From: JBHENC01 sp051000345
GTDB taxonomy: Bacteria; Acidobacteriota; Blastocatellia; Pyrinomonadales; Pyrinomonadaceae
Length of the DNA stretch: 64,000 nucleotides
NCBI GenBank assembly: GCA_051000345.1
Contig: JBPCOJ010000034.1
Location: 1 to 64,000, forward strand
Direction: 5' to 3'
In this document: positions 9,385 to 17,999 of the stretch, piece after piece
How positions within the stretch are numbered: the stretch's first letter is position 1
Layout of the letters: each line of letters opens with the position of its first letter
Made by a program: the position numbers and the translations under genes
The notes under the pieces: generated by a model
Databases searched by the model: none
Told to the model about the DNA's origin: nothing
The model's input: the letters and a program-made list of their open reading frames with translations, nothing else

Positions 9385-9486
9385 ATTCCGTCGCCCTCAA
9401 CTCAAATTTATAGTAGCCAACAAAACCGGAAGAAATGTCGTCTTCATTCTCGTCGCCGCCGCTCATTTTGGCTTCATGTTCAAGGC

Positions 9487-10170
9487 TTACAACGCCGAAC
9501 GAATAATGTCTGCGAGGCGCTCGCTTTCCCGCCGTGCGCAGACGCGCGCATCATCGCCCGGCTGCGGCTCTATTTTAATCAATTGATGATAAATGATTTC
9601 CACTTTAACGAGACGCGGCAGGCGCTTGTTCTTAGGCCACACGCGATGCGCGCCGCGAATCGTCACGGGCAAAATCGGTACATTCGCTTCGAGAGCCATC
9701 CGCACCGCGCCGGTTTTGAATTTCGTCATCGAGCCGTCGGGCAAGCCGCGCCCGCCTTCCGGGAAAATAACCACCGCGCCGCCCTCTTTCAGCCACTGCA
9801 AAGAACGCCTGATCGCCGTCGGGTCTGTGCCGTTGATTTCGAGCGGCCACGCGCCCAATAGCCCTGTGAGTTTTCCCACCACAGGCCAGCCGAAGATTTC
9901 GTTCCACGCCAGATAACGCACGGGGCGCTTAATCTCCGTGCCGATCCAGAAGGGGTCTATGTAGCTCTGATGATTGGCGGCGACGACGAGGCCGCCCTCA
10001 AGCGGAATGTTCTCGACGCCGCGATACTTTATACGCCAGCACAAACGCGACAGCGCGCGCATGGCGGGACGTATCAATTCAAACGCCGTTTGCGGCAGCA
10101 CGTATATTTCATCTGCCGGATTGCGTTTCGGATGTTGGCGGCGGCGGCGCGCCATGCCGTGCGTGCTCAT
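9487..10170 (-). CDS. plsC: 1-acyl-sn-glycerol-3-phosphate acyltransferase family (PlsC)
   Basis: Transfers an acyl chain to lysophosphatidic acid or a related lysolipid at the membrane. Motif I is NHQSYID (NHxxxxD), motif II region FGWPVVGKL, motif III FPEGGRG, motif IV PVTIRGAHRV. 227 residues is normal. Its ATG overlaps the stop of the 73-residue gene upstream by 4 bases (ATGA), implying translational coupling. A basic N-terminus (RRRRQHPKRNP) could aid membrane contact. Confidence 0.88.
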   Translation of the reverse strand: MSTHGMARRRRQHPKRNPADEIYVLPQTAFELIRPAMRALSRLCWRIKYRGVENIPLEGGLVVAANHQSYIDPFWIGTEIKRPVRYLAWNEIFGWPVVGKLTGLLGAWPLEINGTDPTAIRRSLQWLKEGGAVVIFPEGGRGLPDGSMTKFKTGAVRMALEANVPILPVTIRGAHRVWPKNKRLPRLVKVEIIYHQLIKIEPQPGDDARVCARRESERLADIIRSAL

Positions 10171-10388
10171 GTCGGTTTCACAAAATCATGCCACCATTCG
10201 GCAGGCACATCCGTTTGCGCGAGTCTGTCAGTTGTTTTGACTTCGCAACGCTCGCACACGAAGCCCGTATAAGCGCGCGCTTCTTCCTTCGTCAACCCGA
10301 TGCGCGCCTTTTGCTTGCATCGCTCACCGGCACAGCGTCTTTCAATTTCCACCAGCAGCACTTGGCGCGGCACAACAATGCGACTCAT
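10167..10388 (-). CDS. Small Cys-containing (zinc-ribbon-like) protein
   Basis: 73 residues with four cysteines spaced RRCAGERC ... FVCERCEV, consistent with a zinc ribbon. Function unknown. Overlaps plsC by 4 bases, so the two are probably co-translated. ATG start. Confidence 0.6.
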   Translation of the reverse strand: MSRIVVPRQVLLVEIERRCAGERCKQKARIGLTKEEARAYTGFVCERCEVKTTDRLAQTDVPAEWWHDFVKPT

Positions 10389-10467
10389 TTTTTCAGCGCT
10401 CCAATCAACAACCGGAAAAACTTATCGGATGTCTCTTGCATGTCTCCCGCAGGCATCGAACGTCAAT

Positions 10468-11247
10468 TCACGAAGCTTCTTCGAGCGGCCAATGCTTATC
10501 GACGAATTCTAGATGCAGGCGCGGAATATTGTCCGGCCCGAGCCTGCGCGCGCGCACCGCCGCGACAACCGCAATTTGATACCGCGAACTCGTCAAACGC
10601 ACAAAGCGCCCGCGCCCCACTTCGAGCGTGGTGAAGACGGCGGCTCCGCGACGGCTGATGTTCTCCGTCACGGTTTGCTCGCTGGTCGTGACGACGCCTT
10701 TATCGTCGAACACTTCGACTGCCACATCGATTGCCATCGCGTGGCGCGTTTCATGGCGCGGCGCGTCTGTGCGCGCATACTTCGCGGACTCATCAGACTG
10801 CTCGCGCACATCCCACAAACCGGTTTCGGTTGCCGACGACGCGACATCGTAACGCTTCGTCGGGTCTGTTTGAAAACTTGCGGGCGGATGCTTGCCGATA
10901 AACGCGACGCCGATTTCAAAGCGCGGCAGTTTGTCTTTCTCCGCCTGCGCCATCGACTTGACGTTGCGCACCAAAGCCCACACGCGGTATTGCTGCTCGA
11001 CATGATCGAAGCAGCGAAGCTGGCGCGGCATCGGCAAAGTCAAATGCAGCAAGCGCCCTGTTTCAGTCGGGCGTGCGATAGAGAAACGTGCGCCGAACGG
11101 AGTTACGTCAACAAGGCGCGTCAACTCTACCCACTCGTAATCCGCGCTCTCACGGCACTGCACGCGCACCGGCAGAGACAATTCCAGCCGCTCGCGCACG
11201 CGCTTGGAGTCGTTGCTCATTTTCATATTCGATTCATTCACCGCCAC
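10468..11247 (-). CDS. Tandem PilZ-like domain protein
   Basis: Likely cyclic-di-GMP-responsive or structural PilZ protein. The first PilZ-like domain (about residues 12-110) has a basic RVRERLELSLPVRV start and VDVTPFGARF (DxTxxG). The second (about 170-255) has ENISRRGAAVF, matching NxSxxG, but its RxxxR arm is unclear. Starts at ATG codons for residues 1, 8 or 10 are all possible; the alignment begins after MSNDSKR. No effector domain is fused. Confidence 0.65.
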   Translation of the reverse strand: MAVNESNMKMSNDSKRVRERLELSLPVRVQCRESADYEWVELTRLVDVTPFGARFSIARPTETGRLLHLTLPMPRQLRCFDHVEQQYRVWALVRNVKSMAQAEKDKLPRFEIGVAFIGKHPPASFQTDPTKRYDVASSATETGLWDVREQSDESAKYARTDAPRHETRHAMAIDVAVEVFDDKGVVTTSEQTVTENISRRGAAVFTTLEVGRGRFVRLTSSRYQIAVVAAVRARRLGPDNIPRLHLEFVDKHWPLEEAS

Positions 11248-11363
11248 CGCTTGAATTCGTCAATTACAACTACCATATATCGGGTTCCCGCAAAATCCCT
11301 TACAGCCTCTCCCTGACAGCCTTGAAGTCCTGATTTTACAACGATTTGGCGGCAACTCGCGGG

Positions 11364-11392
11364 TTGCCAAAAGAGAGCTTTTCAGCTACAAT
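11364..11392 (+). promoter_or_regulatory. Predicted sigma70 promoter of gyrA
   Basis: TTGCCA (11364-11369), 17-base spacer, TACAAT (11387-11392). The expected start near 11399 leaves a leader of about 170 bases before gyrA. The -10 lies in a small palindrome TACAATATGTTGTA. The 11248-11572 gap otherwise shows nothing recognisable. Confidence 0.55.
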
Positions 11393-11572
11393 ATGTTGTA
11401 TCTGGTAGTGATCGCCGCAAGCTTCATTCCAGCACCGAAATTTACATTCAACACTCCCGCAATTTCGCGCTTTGCAGCAAGGATTTTCAAGCGCCCGTGA
11501 TTCGCCGCAAACTTGCTTTGCGCGAAGTTTCAGACGCCTGCACGCGCGGATTGTACCGGAAAGGTCTAATTG

Positions 11573-14500
11573 ATGGAAACACCTACTGAACGCAACTACA
11601 TTAACATCGAAGACGAAATGCGCCGCTCTTACTTGGACTACGCAATGAGCGTTATCATCGGGCGCGCGCTGCCGGACGTGCGCGACGGCCTCAAGCCCGT
11701 GCATCGCCGCGTGCTCTGGGCAATGAACGAACTCGGTAACCAGTATAACAAAGCTTACAAAAAGAGCGCGCGCGTCGTCGGCGACTGCTTTGTTAAAGGC
11801 ACGCTCGTTCACACAGAGCACGGGCTGTCGCCGATTGAAAGCATTAACATCGGCGATTATGCGCAATTGCCCGGCGGCTTCGTCAGCCGTGTTGTCGAAG
11901 CCTTTCACAATCCGCCCGCGCCCGTCCTTGACGTGACGTTATCCAACGGTCATACGCTCACCGTTACACACGGTCAACTGTTCCGCGTTCTCAACGATAA
12001 TTTAACGATTTCATGGGAACGCGCTGACCAACTTGCAGGCAAGCGCGTGCTCGCCACAAGCCCACGCGCGCTCGGCACATCCGTCGCGCACGCGGACGCC
12101 GAACAAAATGCAGCCGCTTATTCCGTCGGACTGCTCGTTGCCGAAGGTTATCTGACGGATCGCGGGCGTTCGCGTCGTGTTGGCATCAATATGGTTGAGC
12201 TTGCGCCGCTCCTCTTTCTCGATGGCTTTTGCGCATCGCAGGGCATCAAAGCCGCATGGAGTGAGCGGCCTCCGCAGAAGGCTCATTACCAATCGCAGCA
12301 CTCGCTTCGCTTCAGCGGCATTGACGCGGCTTTCGCGGCGTGCGCAGAAACGAGCGCGCACAAGGAAGTTCCCGCGTGGATTCTCGCAGACCGTCGTTTG
12401 TATGCTCCGTTCATAGCAGGCTTCACGGATGGCGATGGTCACGTTCGTGTAAACGGGAAACAGCGTGAAGCGGTTTTAACTTCAACCTCGAAAAAATTGT
12501 TGACACAGATACAGGCGATGCTCGCCGATGGCGGCATTCACGCGCGCCTCACCTGTGAAGACTTTAGCACGCGCGCCTACGGCGAGAACGCTCAACCACG
12601 TTATAACCTCTGGCTGACGGGCGATAATGCCGCACGCTTCTGCCAGCTTGTCGCCGGACACTTAACGATTGATTACAAACGCGACGCAGCGATGTTTATC
12701 ATCGAACGCAGTCGCCGCGTGCTTAACACGACCACCGATTGCATTCCCGGTGCCGCCGTCTTCAACGAACTCTCGGCGCATCATCTCGGCGCGGGTTGGT
12801 ACAAGGACAACGCCGGAAGAAAATTTCGTGCTGGCATTAAGTATCCAACCGGCGCAAAAATTCGCTACGCACGCAATCTGCGCGACAAGGACATTTCCTA
12901 CCGGCAGATCGAAACATGGGGGCTGTTGAGCAAGTTGCGCCGGATCGGTTCGCCGCTTGCCGAACGCCTGCAACATCTGCTCGATACTTACTGCGTGCTC
13001 GCGGTTGAATCGGTAATTGATCGCGGCGAGTGCGTTGAAACCCACGACATACAAATCGCCGACGAGAGCCACGAGTTTCTCGCGCAAGGCGTTGCCGTTC
13101 ACAACTGCATCGGTAAATATCATCCGCATGGCGACACGGCGGTTTACGATACGATGGTTCGCCTCGCGCAGGATTTCTCGATGCGCTATCCGCTCATCGA
13201 CGGGCAAGGCAACTTCGGCTGCTTTACGGGCAACACGAAAATCAAACTTCTGGACGGAACAGAAAAGACATTGGCGGAGCTAGCGGAGTTGCCGCCGGAT
13301 GAAATTTTCTATGTTTACTCTGTGAACACAGAAGGGCGCATCGTTGTTGGCGAAGGCCGTCATTCGCGTGTCACGCGCCGCAACGCGGAATTGATTGAAC
13401 TCACGCTTGACAGCGGCGCGAAGATTCGCTGCACGCCCGATCACCGTTTCATGCTGCGCGACGGCACTTACAAAGAAGCTCAACATTTGACGATGGAAGA
13501 CAGCTTGATGCCCGGATACTTTGACGCCATGCCGGTCAACAAGCAAACAAACGAATATCTGCGCGTCATGCAGCCGAAAACCGGCGCGTATGAATTCGTG
13601 CATCATCTCGCAGACGCGTACAACTTCGAGCAAGGCACTGCGCCGAAATTCGCGGGCGCGTTTGTGCGCCATCACAAAAATTTCAAACGCTTCGATAATC
13701 GCCCGACGAACATCGAGCGCATGACGTTCCTCGATCATCTGCACTTGCACGCCGAACACATTGAAGAGTTATGGCAATCGGATGAGTTTCGTCAGGCGCA
13801 GCGCGAAGGCGTAAAGCGTTACTATGACGAGCACCCGGAAGCGCGTGAAGCGCGGCGTCAACAGTTCGTCGCGCAAAACAGAGACGCGGAATTTCGACGG
13901 CAAAACGGCGCGCGAGTCGCCTCTAGCCTCAAGCAACTTTACGCCGATAATACTGAAGCGCGTCGGGAAATCTCGGCGCGAATGAAAGCACTGTGGGCAG
14001 ACGGCGATTATCGCTCGAAGATGAGCGGGGCGCTCACCGGAATTGAAAAGCGCCCGTTGACTCCGCAGCAAAGAAAGCATGTCGCGCGCATTATCTCAGA
14101 GAAGAGCCGCGCGATGTGGAAGAACGAAGCTCAGCGCGAGAAAATAGTTGCAGCAATTTCGCGTGCGCTTTCTTCGGAAGAAGTACGTGCGAAGTTAAGC
14201 GAAAATTCGCGCCGCAATTGGCGCGATCCCGCATACCGTGCGAAGTATGGCGAGAATCATTTCTCGGACATCGCGCGCACATTGTGGCAAGACCCTCTCA
14301 CACGCAAACTTCATACGGCAAAAATCGCACGCCAGCGCACAAACGCAGCGTTTTGCGCGGCTCATACCGATGGTGTGCGGCGCAGCAACAAACGCCGCAT
14401 GGAAGCTGACCCACAAATGATGGTTGCGCTGGCGGCAAAAGCATCGGCAACACTGACACGCAAGTGGCAAGATTCATCGCACCGTGAACAAGTGATGCGC

Positions 14501-17023
14501 ACGCGCATCGCACGTTATGGCTCGCACCTACTCGCGCAGTTCGGACATGATAGCTTAACGCCCGAACTCTACGAACAGCAGCGCACGGCAAATTGGATTC
14601 CGCGTCTTGACACCACGCTTAAGTATTTCGATGGCTTTAACGACTTCATTCACGCCGCGCAAAATTACAATCATCGTGTCGTCGCTAAACAGTATTTGAA
14701 TACACGCGCGGATGTTTACGACATTACGGTTGACGATCATCACAACTTTTTGCTCGCCGACGGCGTGTTCGTGCATAACTCGGTTGATGGCGACGCGGCA
14801 GCCGCGATGAGGTACACCGAAGTTCGCATGACGCGTCTGGCCTCTGACGTGCTCGCCGACATTGAAAAGGAAACGGTTGACTTTAATCCGAACTACGACG
14901 AATCGCTGTCCGAACCGTCTGTGCTTCCGACGAGGATTCCGAATCTTTTAATCAACGGCTCGGACGGCATCGCCGTCGGCATGGCAACAAAGATTCCGCC
15001 GCACAATTTAACGGAAGTAGTCGAAGCAACCGTTGCCCTTTTGCGCAAGCCTTCGATGAGCGTGGACGAACTCGCGCAGATCGTCACCGGCCCCGATTTT
15101 CCGACGGGCGGCTTTATCTACGGCGGCGATGAACTCAAACGCTCCTACACGACGGGACGCGGCATTATTCAAATGCGCGCGCGCGCAGGCATTGACCGCA
15201 TCGGGCGCGGCAACACGGAACGCGATGCGATTATCGTCACGGAGATTCCCTTTCAGGTCAACAAAGCGCGCTTAATCGAACGCATCGCCGAACTCGTCAA
15301 CGAAAAGAAGTTGGACGGCATCTCCGATCTGCGCGACGAATCAGACCGCAACGGAATGCGCATCGTCGTCGAACTCAAACGCGACGCCGTGCCGCAAGTC
15401 ATCCTCAACAAGCTTTACAAGATGACGCCGATGCAGTCCTCCTTCGGCGTGATTAACCTTGCAATCGTTAATGGTCAGCCGCGCGTTTTGAACATCAAAG
15501 AGATGCTCGAAGCGTTCATAGAGTTTCGCCGCGAAGTCGTCAAACGCCGAACCGAATACGAACTCCGCAAAGCGAGAGCACGCGCGCACATTCTCGAAGG
15601 CTTGAACAAAGCGATTGACGCGCTCGATTACATCGTTCCGCTGATACGCAACGCGCGCTCCGTCGATGAAGCGAGACAGTGGCTGACCGGCACATTGGAA
15701 ACAATGAATGAAGTCAAGACTTGGAAGGGCGCGCCCGCAGATTTAACGCTCGCTGGCTTCCTAGGCAAATTGCAGAAGGCGATTGCGGGCTTGCAGTTTT
15801 CCGAGATTCAGGCGCAGGCGATTCTCGATCTGCAACTGCGCCGTCTCTCCGCCCTTGAACGCCAGAAGATTCTCGACGAATACGAAGGCATCATTCGTGT
15901 CATCGCCGAACTCGAAGAAATTCTCGGCAACGAAAACAGTCTGCGCCGCGTGATCGTGAAAGAACTCGAAGAAGTCAAAAAAGAGTTCGGCGATAAGCGC
16001 CGCACGGAGATAATCGCGGAGGGCGTCGAACTCTCCATCGAAGATTTAATCGCAGACGAAGACGTTGCCATCACCATCACCAAAAACGGTTATATCAAAC
16101 GCACGCCCGTCACCGCCTACACACGGCAAGGGCGCGGCGGCAAAGGCCGTTTCGGTGCATCCACAGGCAAGAACGATGACTTCGTCGAACATCTCTTTAT
16201 CGCTTCGACGCACGCTTACATAATGGTCTTCACGGACAACGGGCAAGTCTTCAAAATCAAAGTCCACGAACTGCCCGACGCTGCGACTTCCGGGCGCGGC
16301 AAAGCGCTTGTCAATCTCATCAACATTCCGACGACGCGCAAGCTCGCGGGCGTCGTTCCCATACGCGAATTCTCGGAAGGCCGCTATGTCCTGATGGTCA
16401 CGCGCAAGGGCGTGATTAAGAAAACCTCGCTCGCTGATTTTCAGAACATCAACGTGCGCGGCATCAACGCCATCAACATCGACGACGGCGACGAACTGCT
16501 CGACGTTGTTTTGACAGACGGCACGAAACGCATTTTCATCGCCACGCACAACGGCCTCGCCATACGCTTCGACGAAAAAGGCGTGCGCTCGATGGGACGC
16601 TCGACACGCGGCGTGCGCGGCATAGACTTGCGCCCGGATGACTACGTCGTGAGCGTCTGCGCCGTCTCCGCCGACGACAACGAGCGAATGCTCTCCGTCT
16701 CGGAACAGGGCTTCGGCAAGCAAACGAAGATCACCGATTACCGCTTTCAATCCAGAGGCGGCAAAGGCGTCATCAACATGAAGACGAATGAAAAAATCGG
16801 GAAAGTCGTCGCCGTCTTTCCCGTCGATGAAGATTCCGAGATCATGATTATCACCCAACAAGGCAAACTCATTCGTATCGAAGCCGACAGCATACGCAAA
16901 ACAGGCCGCTCCGCTTCCGGCGTCCGCCTCATTAAAACCGACGGCGGCGACAGAGTCACCAGCGCCTCCCTCGTCGATCCCGCAAGCGAAGAAGCAGGCG
17001 TGGAAGAGGTACCAGCGAGCTAA
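11573..17023 (+). CDS. gyrA: DNA gyrase subunit A containing two inteins
   Basis: Introduces negative supercoils with GyrB. The 1816-residue precursor contains two in-frame inteins (440 and 520 residues); removal leaves 856 residues, normal for GyrA. Exteins read ...SARVVGD / CIGKYHPHGD...GQGNFG / SVDGDAAAAMRYTE. The catalytic Tyr codon is 14813-14815. The C-terminal beta-pinwheel carries the GyrA box (QGRGGKG). By E. coli numbering the insertions fall between Asp72 and residue 73, and between Gly110 and Ser111, inside the quinolone-binding/active-site region. ATG at 11573 fits METPTERNYI; a TTG codon directly precedes it. gyrB is not in the window. Confidence 0.95.
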   Translation: METPTERNYINIEDEMRRSYLDYAMSVIIGRALPDVRDGLKPVHRRVLWAMNELGNQYNKAYKKSARVVGDCFVKGTLVHTEHGLSPIESINIGDYAQLPGGFVSRVVEAFHNPPAPVLDVTLSNGHTLTVTHGQLFRVLNDNLTISWERADQLAGKRVLATSPRALGTSVAHADAEQNAAAYSVGLLVAEGYLTDRGRSRRVGINMVELAPLLFLDGFCASQGIKAAWSERPPQKAHYQSQHSLRFSGIDAAFAACAETSAHKEVPAWILADRRLYAPFIAGFTDGDGHVRVNGKQREAVLTSTSKKLLTQIQAMLADGGIHARLTCEDFSTRAYGENAQPRYNLWLTGDNAARFCQLVAGHLTIDYKRDAAMFIIERSRRVLNTTTDCIPGAAVFNELSAHHLGAGWYKDNAGRKFRAGIKYPTGAKIRYARNLRDKDISYRQIETWGLLSKLRRIGSPLAERLQHLLDTYCVLAVESVIDRGECVETHDIQIADESHEFLAQGVAVHNCIGKYHPHGDTAVYDTMVRLAQDFSMRYPLIDGQGNFGCFTGNTKIKLLDGTEKTLAELAELPPDEIFYVYSVNTEGRIVVGEGRHSRVTRRNAELIELTLDSGAKIRCTPDHRFMLRDGTYKEAQHLTMEDSLMPGYFDAMPVNKQTNEYLRVMQPKTGAYEFVHHLADAYNFEQGTAPKFAGAFVRHHKNFKRFDNRPTNIERMTFLDHLHLHAEHIEELWQSDEFRQAQREGVKRYYDEHPEAREARRQQFVAQNRDAEFRRQNGARVASSLKQLYADNTEARREISARMKALWADGDYRSKMSGALTGIEKRPLTPQQRKHVARIISEKSRAMWKNEAQREKIVAAISRALSSEEVRAKLSENSRRNWRDPAYRAKYGENHFSDIARTLWQDPLTRKLHTAKIARQRTNAAFCAAHTDGVRRSNKRRMEADPQMMVALAAKASATLTRKWQDSSHREQVMRTRIARYGSHLLAQFGHDSLTPELYEQQRTANWIPRLDTTLKYFDGFNDFIHAAQNYNHRVVAKQYLNTRADVYDITVDDHHNFLLADGVFVHNSVDGDAAAAMRYTEVRMTRLASDVLADIEKETVDFNPNYDESLSEPSVLPTRIPNLLINGSDGIAVGMATKIPPHNLTEVVEATVALLRKPSMSVDELAQIVTGPDFPTGGFIYGGDELKRSYTTGRGIIQMRARAGIDRIGRGNTERDAIIVTEIPFQVNKARLIERIAELVNEKKLDGISDLRDESDRNGMRIVVELKRDAVPQVILNKLYKMTPMQSSFGVINLAIVNGQPRVLNIKEMLEAFIEFRREVVKRRTEYELRKARARAHILEGLNKAIDALDYIVPLIRNARSVDEARQWLTGTLETMNEVKTWKGAPADLTLAGFLGKLQKAIAGLQFSEIQAQAILDLQLRRLSALERQKILDEYEGIIRVIAELEEILGNENSLRRVIVKELEEVKKEFGDKRRTEIIAEGVELSIEDLIADEDVAITITKNGYIKRTPVTAYTRQGRGGKGRFGASTGKNDDFVEHLFIASTHAYIMVFTDNGQVFKIKVHELPDAATSGRGKALVNLINIPTTRKLAGVVPIREFSEGRYVLMVTRKGVIKKTSLADFQNINVRGINAINIDDGDELLDVVLTDGTKRIFIATHNGLAIRFDEKGVRSMGRSTRGVRGIDLRPDDYVVSVCAVSADDNERMLSVSEQGFGKQTKITDYRFQSRGGKGVINMKTNEKIGKVVAVFPVDEDSEIMIITQQGKLIRIEADSIRKTGRSASGVRLIKTDGGDRVTSASLVDPASEEAGVEEVPAS
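11786..13105 (+). other. GyrA intein 1 with LAGLIDADG homing endonuclease (440 aa)
   Basis: Self-splicing protein element. It begins with Cys (CFVKGTLVHTEHG), has block B THGQLF in TVTHGQLFRV, and ends GVAVHN followed by Cys+1: a standard class-1 intein. The central part has two LAGLIDADG-type motifs, VGLLVAEGYL and IAGFTDGDGHV, both keeping an acidic residue, so the endonuclease may be active. Insertion is after ARVVGD, before CIGKYHPHGD. Confidence 0.92.
13220..14779 (+). other. GyrA intein 2 with HNH endonuclease and repeated DNA-binding-like modules (520 aa)
   Basis: Begins CFTGNTKIKLLDG, block B is TPDHRFML, ends GVFVHN with Ser+1. The insert carries an HNH-type segment (FVRHHKNFKRFDNRPTN ... 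HLHLHAEH), not LAGLIDADG. From about 13763 to 14540 a series of 20-40-residue units recurs with the pattern LWxDxxxR...(A/S)xxxS (for example ALWADGDYRSK, AMWKNEAQREK, NWRDPAYRAK, TLWQDPLTRK, KWQDSSHREQ), resembling NUMOD-like modules that contact DNA. Only 38 extein residues separate it from intein 1. Confidence 0.92.
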
Positions 17024-17049
17024 GTTAATTGCTTCTACTTCAACTGATT

Positions 17050-17090
17050 ACAAAAGCGGCGAGACCTGCTATACCTCTCGCCGCTTTTGT
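17050..17090 (+). terminator. gyrA terminator
   Basis: Perfect 14-base stem ACAAAAGCGGCGAG / CTCGCCGCTTTTGT with a 13-base loop, 26 bases after the gyrA stop. Confidence 0.85.
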
Positions 17091-17115
17091 CTGGGATTTC
17101 ATGTTAAGAATGATT

Positions 17116-17132
17116 AGGAGGTTGCTAACATA
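17116..17132 (+). promoter_or_regulatory. Shine-Dalgarno AGGAGG pointing to an ATA start codon
   Basis: AGGAGG (17116-17121), 8-base spacer, then ATA (17130-17132) in frame with the protease. There is no ATG, GTG or TTG in frame until TTG 17328, which would delete the catalytic His region. The preceding in-frame stop TAG is at 17115-17117. Confidence 0.6.
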
Positions 17133-17999
17133 TCTACGAATCTTTCCATATCGGAGCAGCTAACATACAGCACCGTAAGAATTGAATGCCAGCTTCTCAC
17201 AGGTGAAATAAGCACAGGGACAGGATTCTTTTGCCGTTTCTTAGAATCAGAAGATCGGTACTTTCCAGCCATTGTCACTAATAAGCACGTAGTAAAAGGC
17301 TCCGTATATGGTCAATTATGGCTTAACTTGGCCGATGCGAATGGTCAACATCTCGCAGGCCGACATGAAAGTTTCAGAATTGGGGAGTTTGAATCAGCTT
17401 GGATAAAGCATCCTGATCCAGAAGTAGATTTGTGCATTTTACTTATTGGAGAAATTGTTAATAATCTTCGCGCCTTGGGTAAAAATCTTTACTTTATTTC
17501 TCTAGACAAATCTTTAATATTAACATCTGCAGAATTAGCTGAACTTACTGCGCTCGAAGAAATAGTTATGATAGGTTACCCAAATGGAATTTGGGATTCA
17601 GTTAATAATATGCCTATTATTCGGCGAGGCATCACAGCAACACATCCAAATTTACCCTATAACGGAAAACAGGAGTTTATGATTGATGCTGCCTGTTTCC
17701 CTGGATCAAGCGGTTCACCTATATTCTTGTTTAATGTTGGTGGGTATGTGACTAAATCCGGCAACGTGATGCTAGGTAGTTCGCGCATAAAGTTACTTGG
17801 CATCCTATATGCTGGACCTCAGCATACTGCAACCGGAGAGATCGAAATTGTAAATGTACCAACTCAGCAACGAGCCGTAGCTTTCTCAAGAATTCCTAAT
17901 AATCTTGGATTAGTTATTAAGGCACAAAAGCTGCTTGATTTTGAGGAAATATTGCAGGAACGTATACGAGGCGCACAAAATAGTTCGGCCTATCCTTGA
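17130..17999 (+). CDS. Trypsin-like serine peptidase, probable ATA start
   Basis: A 289-residue chymotrypsin-fold protease without signal peptide, so probably cytoplasmic. With initiation at ATA 17130 the triad is complete: His53 in VTNKHVV, Asp100 in PEVDLCILL, Ser194 in PGSSGSP; GTGFF marks the first barrel. Beginning at the first conventional codon (TTG 17328) would remove His53, so the upstream start is strongly favoured; ATA initiation is rare, and a point change from ATG or a sequencing error is possible. The gene is clearly more AT-rich than its neighbours, suggesting transfer. Its last 10 bases overlap the convergent moaD-moaE gene. Such lone trypsin-like domains also occur as effectors in conflict systems, but no partner is visible. 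Confidence 0.75.
   Translation: MSTNLSISEQLTYSTVRIECQLLTGEISTGTGFFCRFLESEDRYFPAIVTNKHVVKGSVYGQLWLNLADANGQHLAGRHESFRIGEFESAWIKHPDPEVDLCILLIGEIVNNLRALGKNLYFISLDKSLILTSAELAELTALEEIVMIGYPNGIWDSVNNMPIIRRGITATHPNLPYNGKQEFMIDAACFPGSSGSPIFLFNVGGYVTKSGNVMLGSSRIKLLGILYAGPQHTATGEIEIVNVPTQQRAVAFSRIPNNLGLVIKAQKLLDFEEILQERIRGAQNSSAYP

Noticed and set aside
9352..9861. 169-codon plus-strand frame across nitrilase and plsC ends
   Set aside because: Spans two genes on the other strand and has no motifs.
12662..13207. Long minus-strand open frame across intein 1
   Set aside because: Shadow of GC-rich coding; composition is Arg/Ala-rich without motifs, opposite the clear intein.
16046..16861. 271-codon minus-strand frame inside gyrA
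   Set aside because: Antisense shadow of the conserved beta-pinwheel region.
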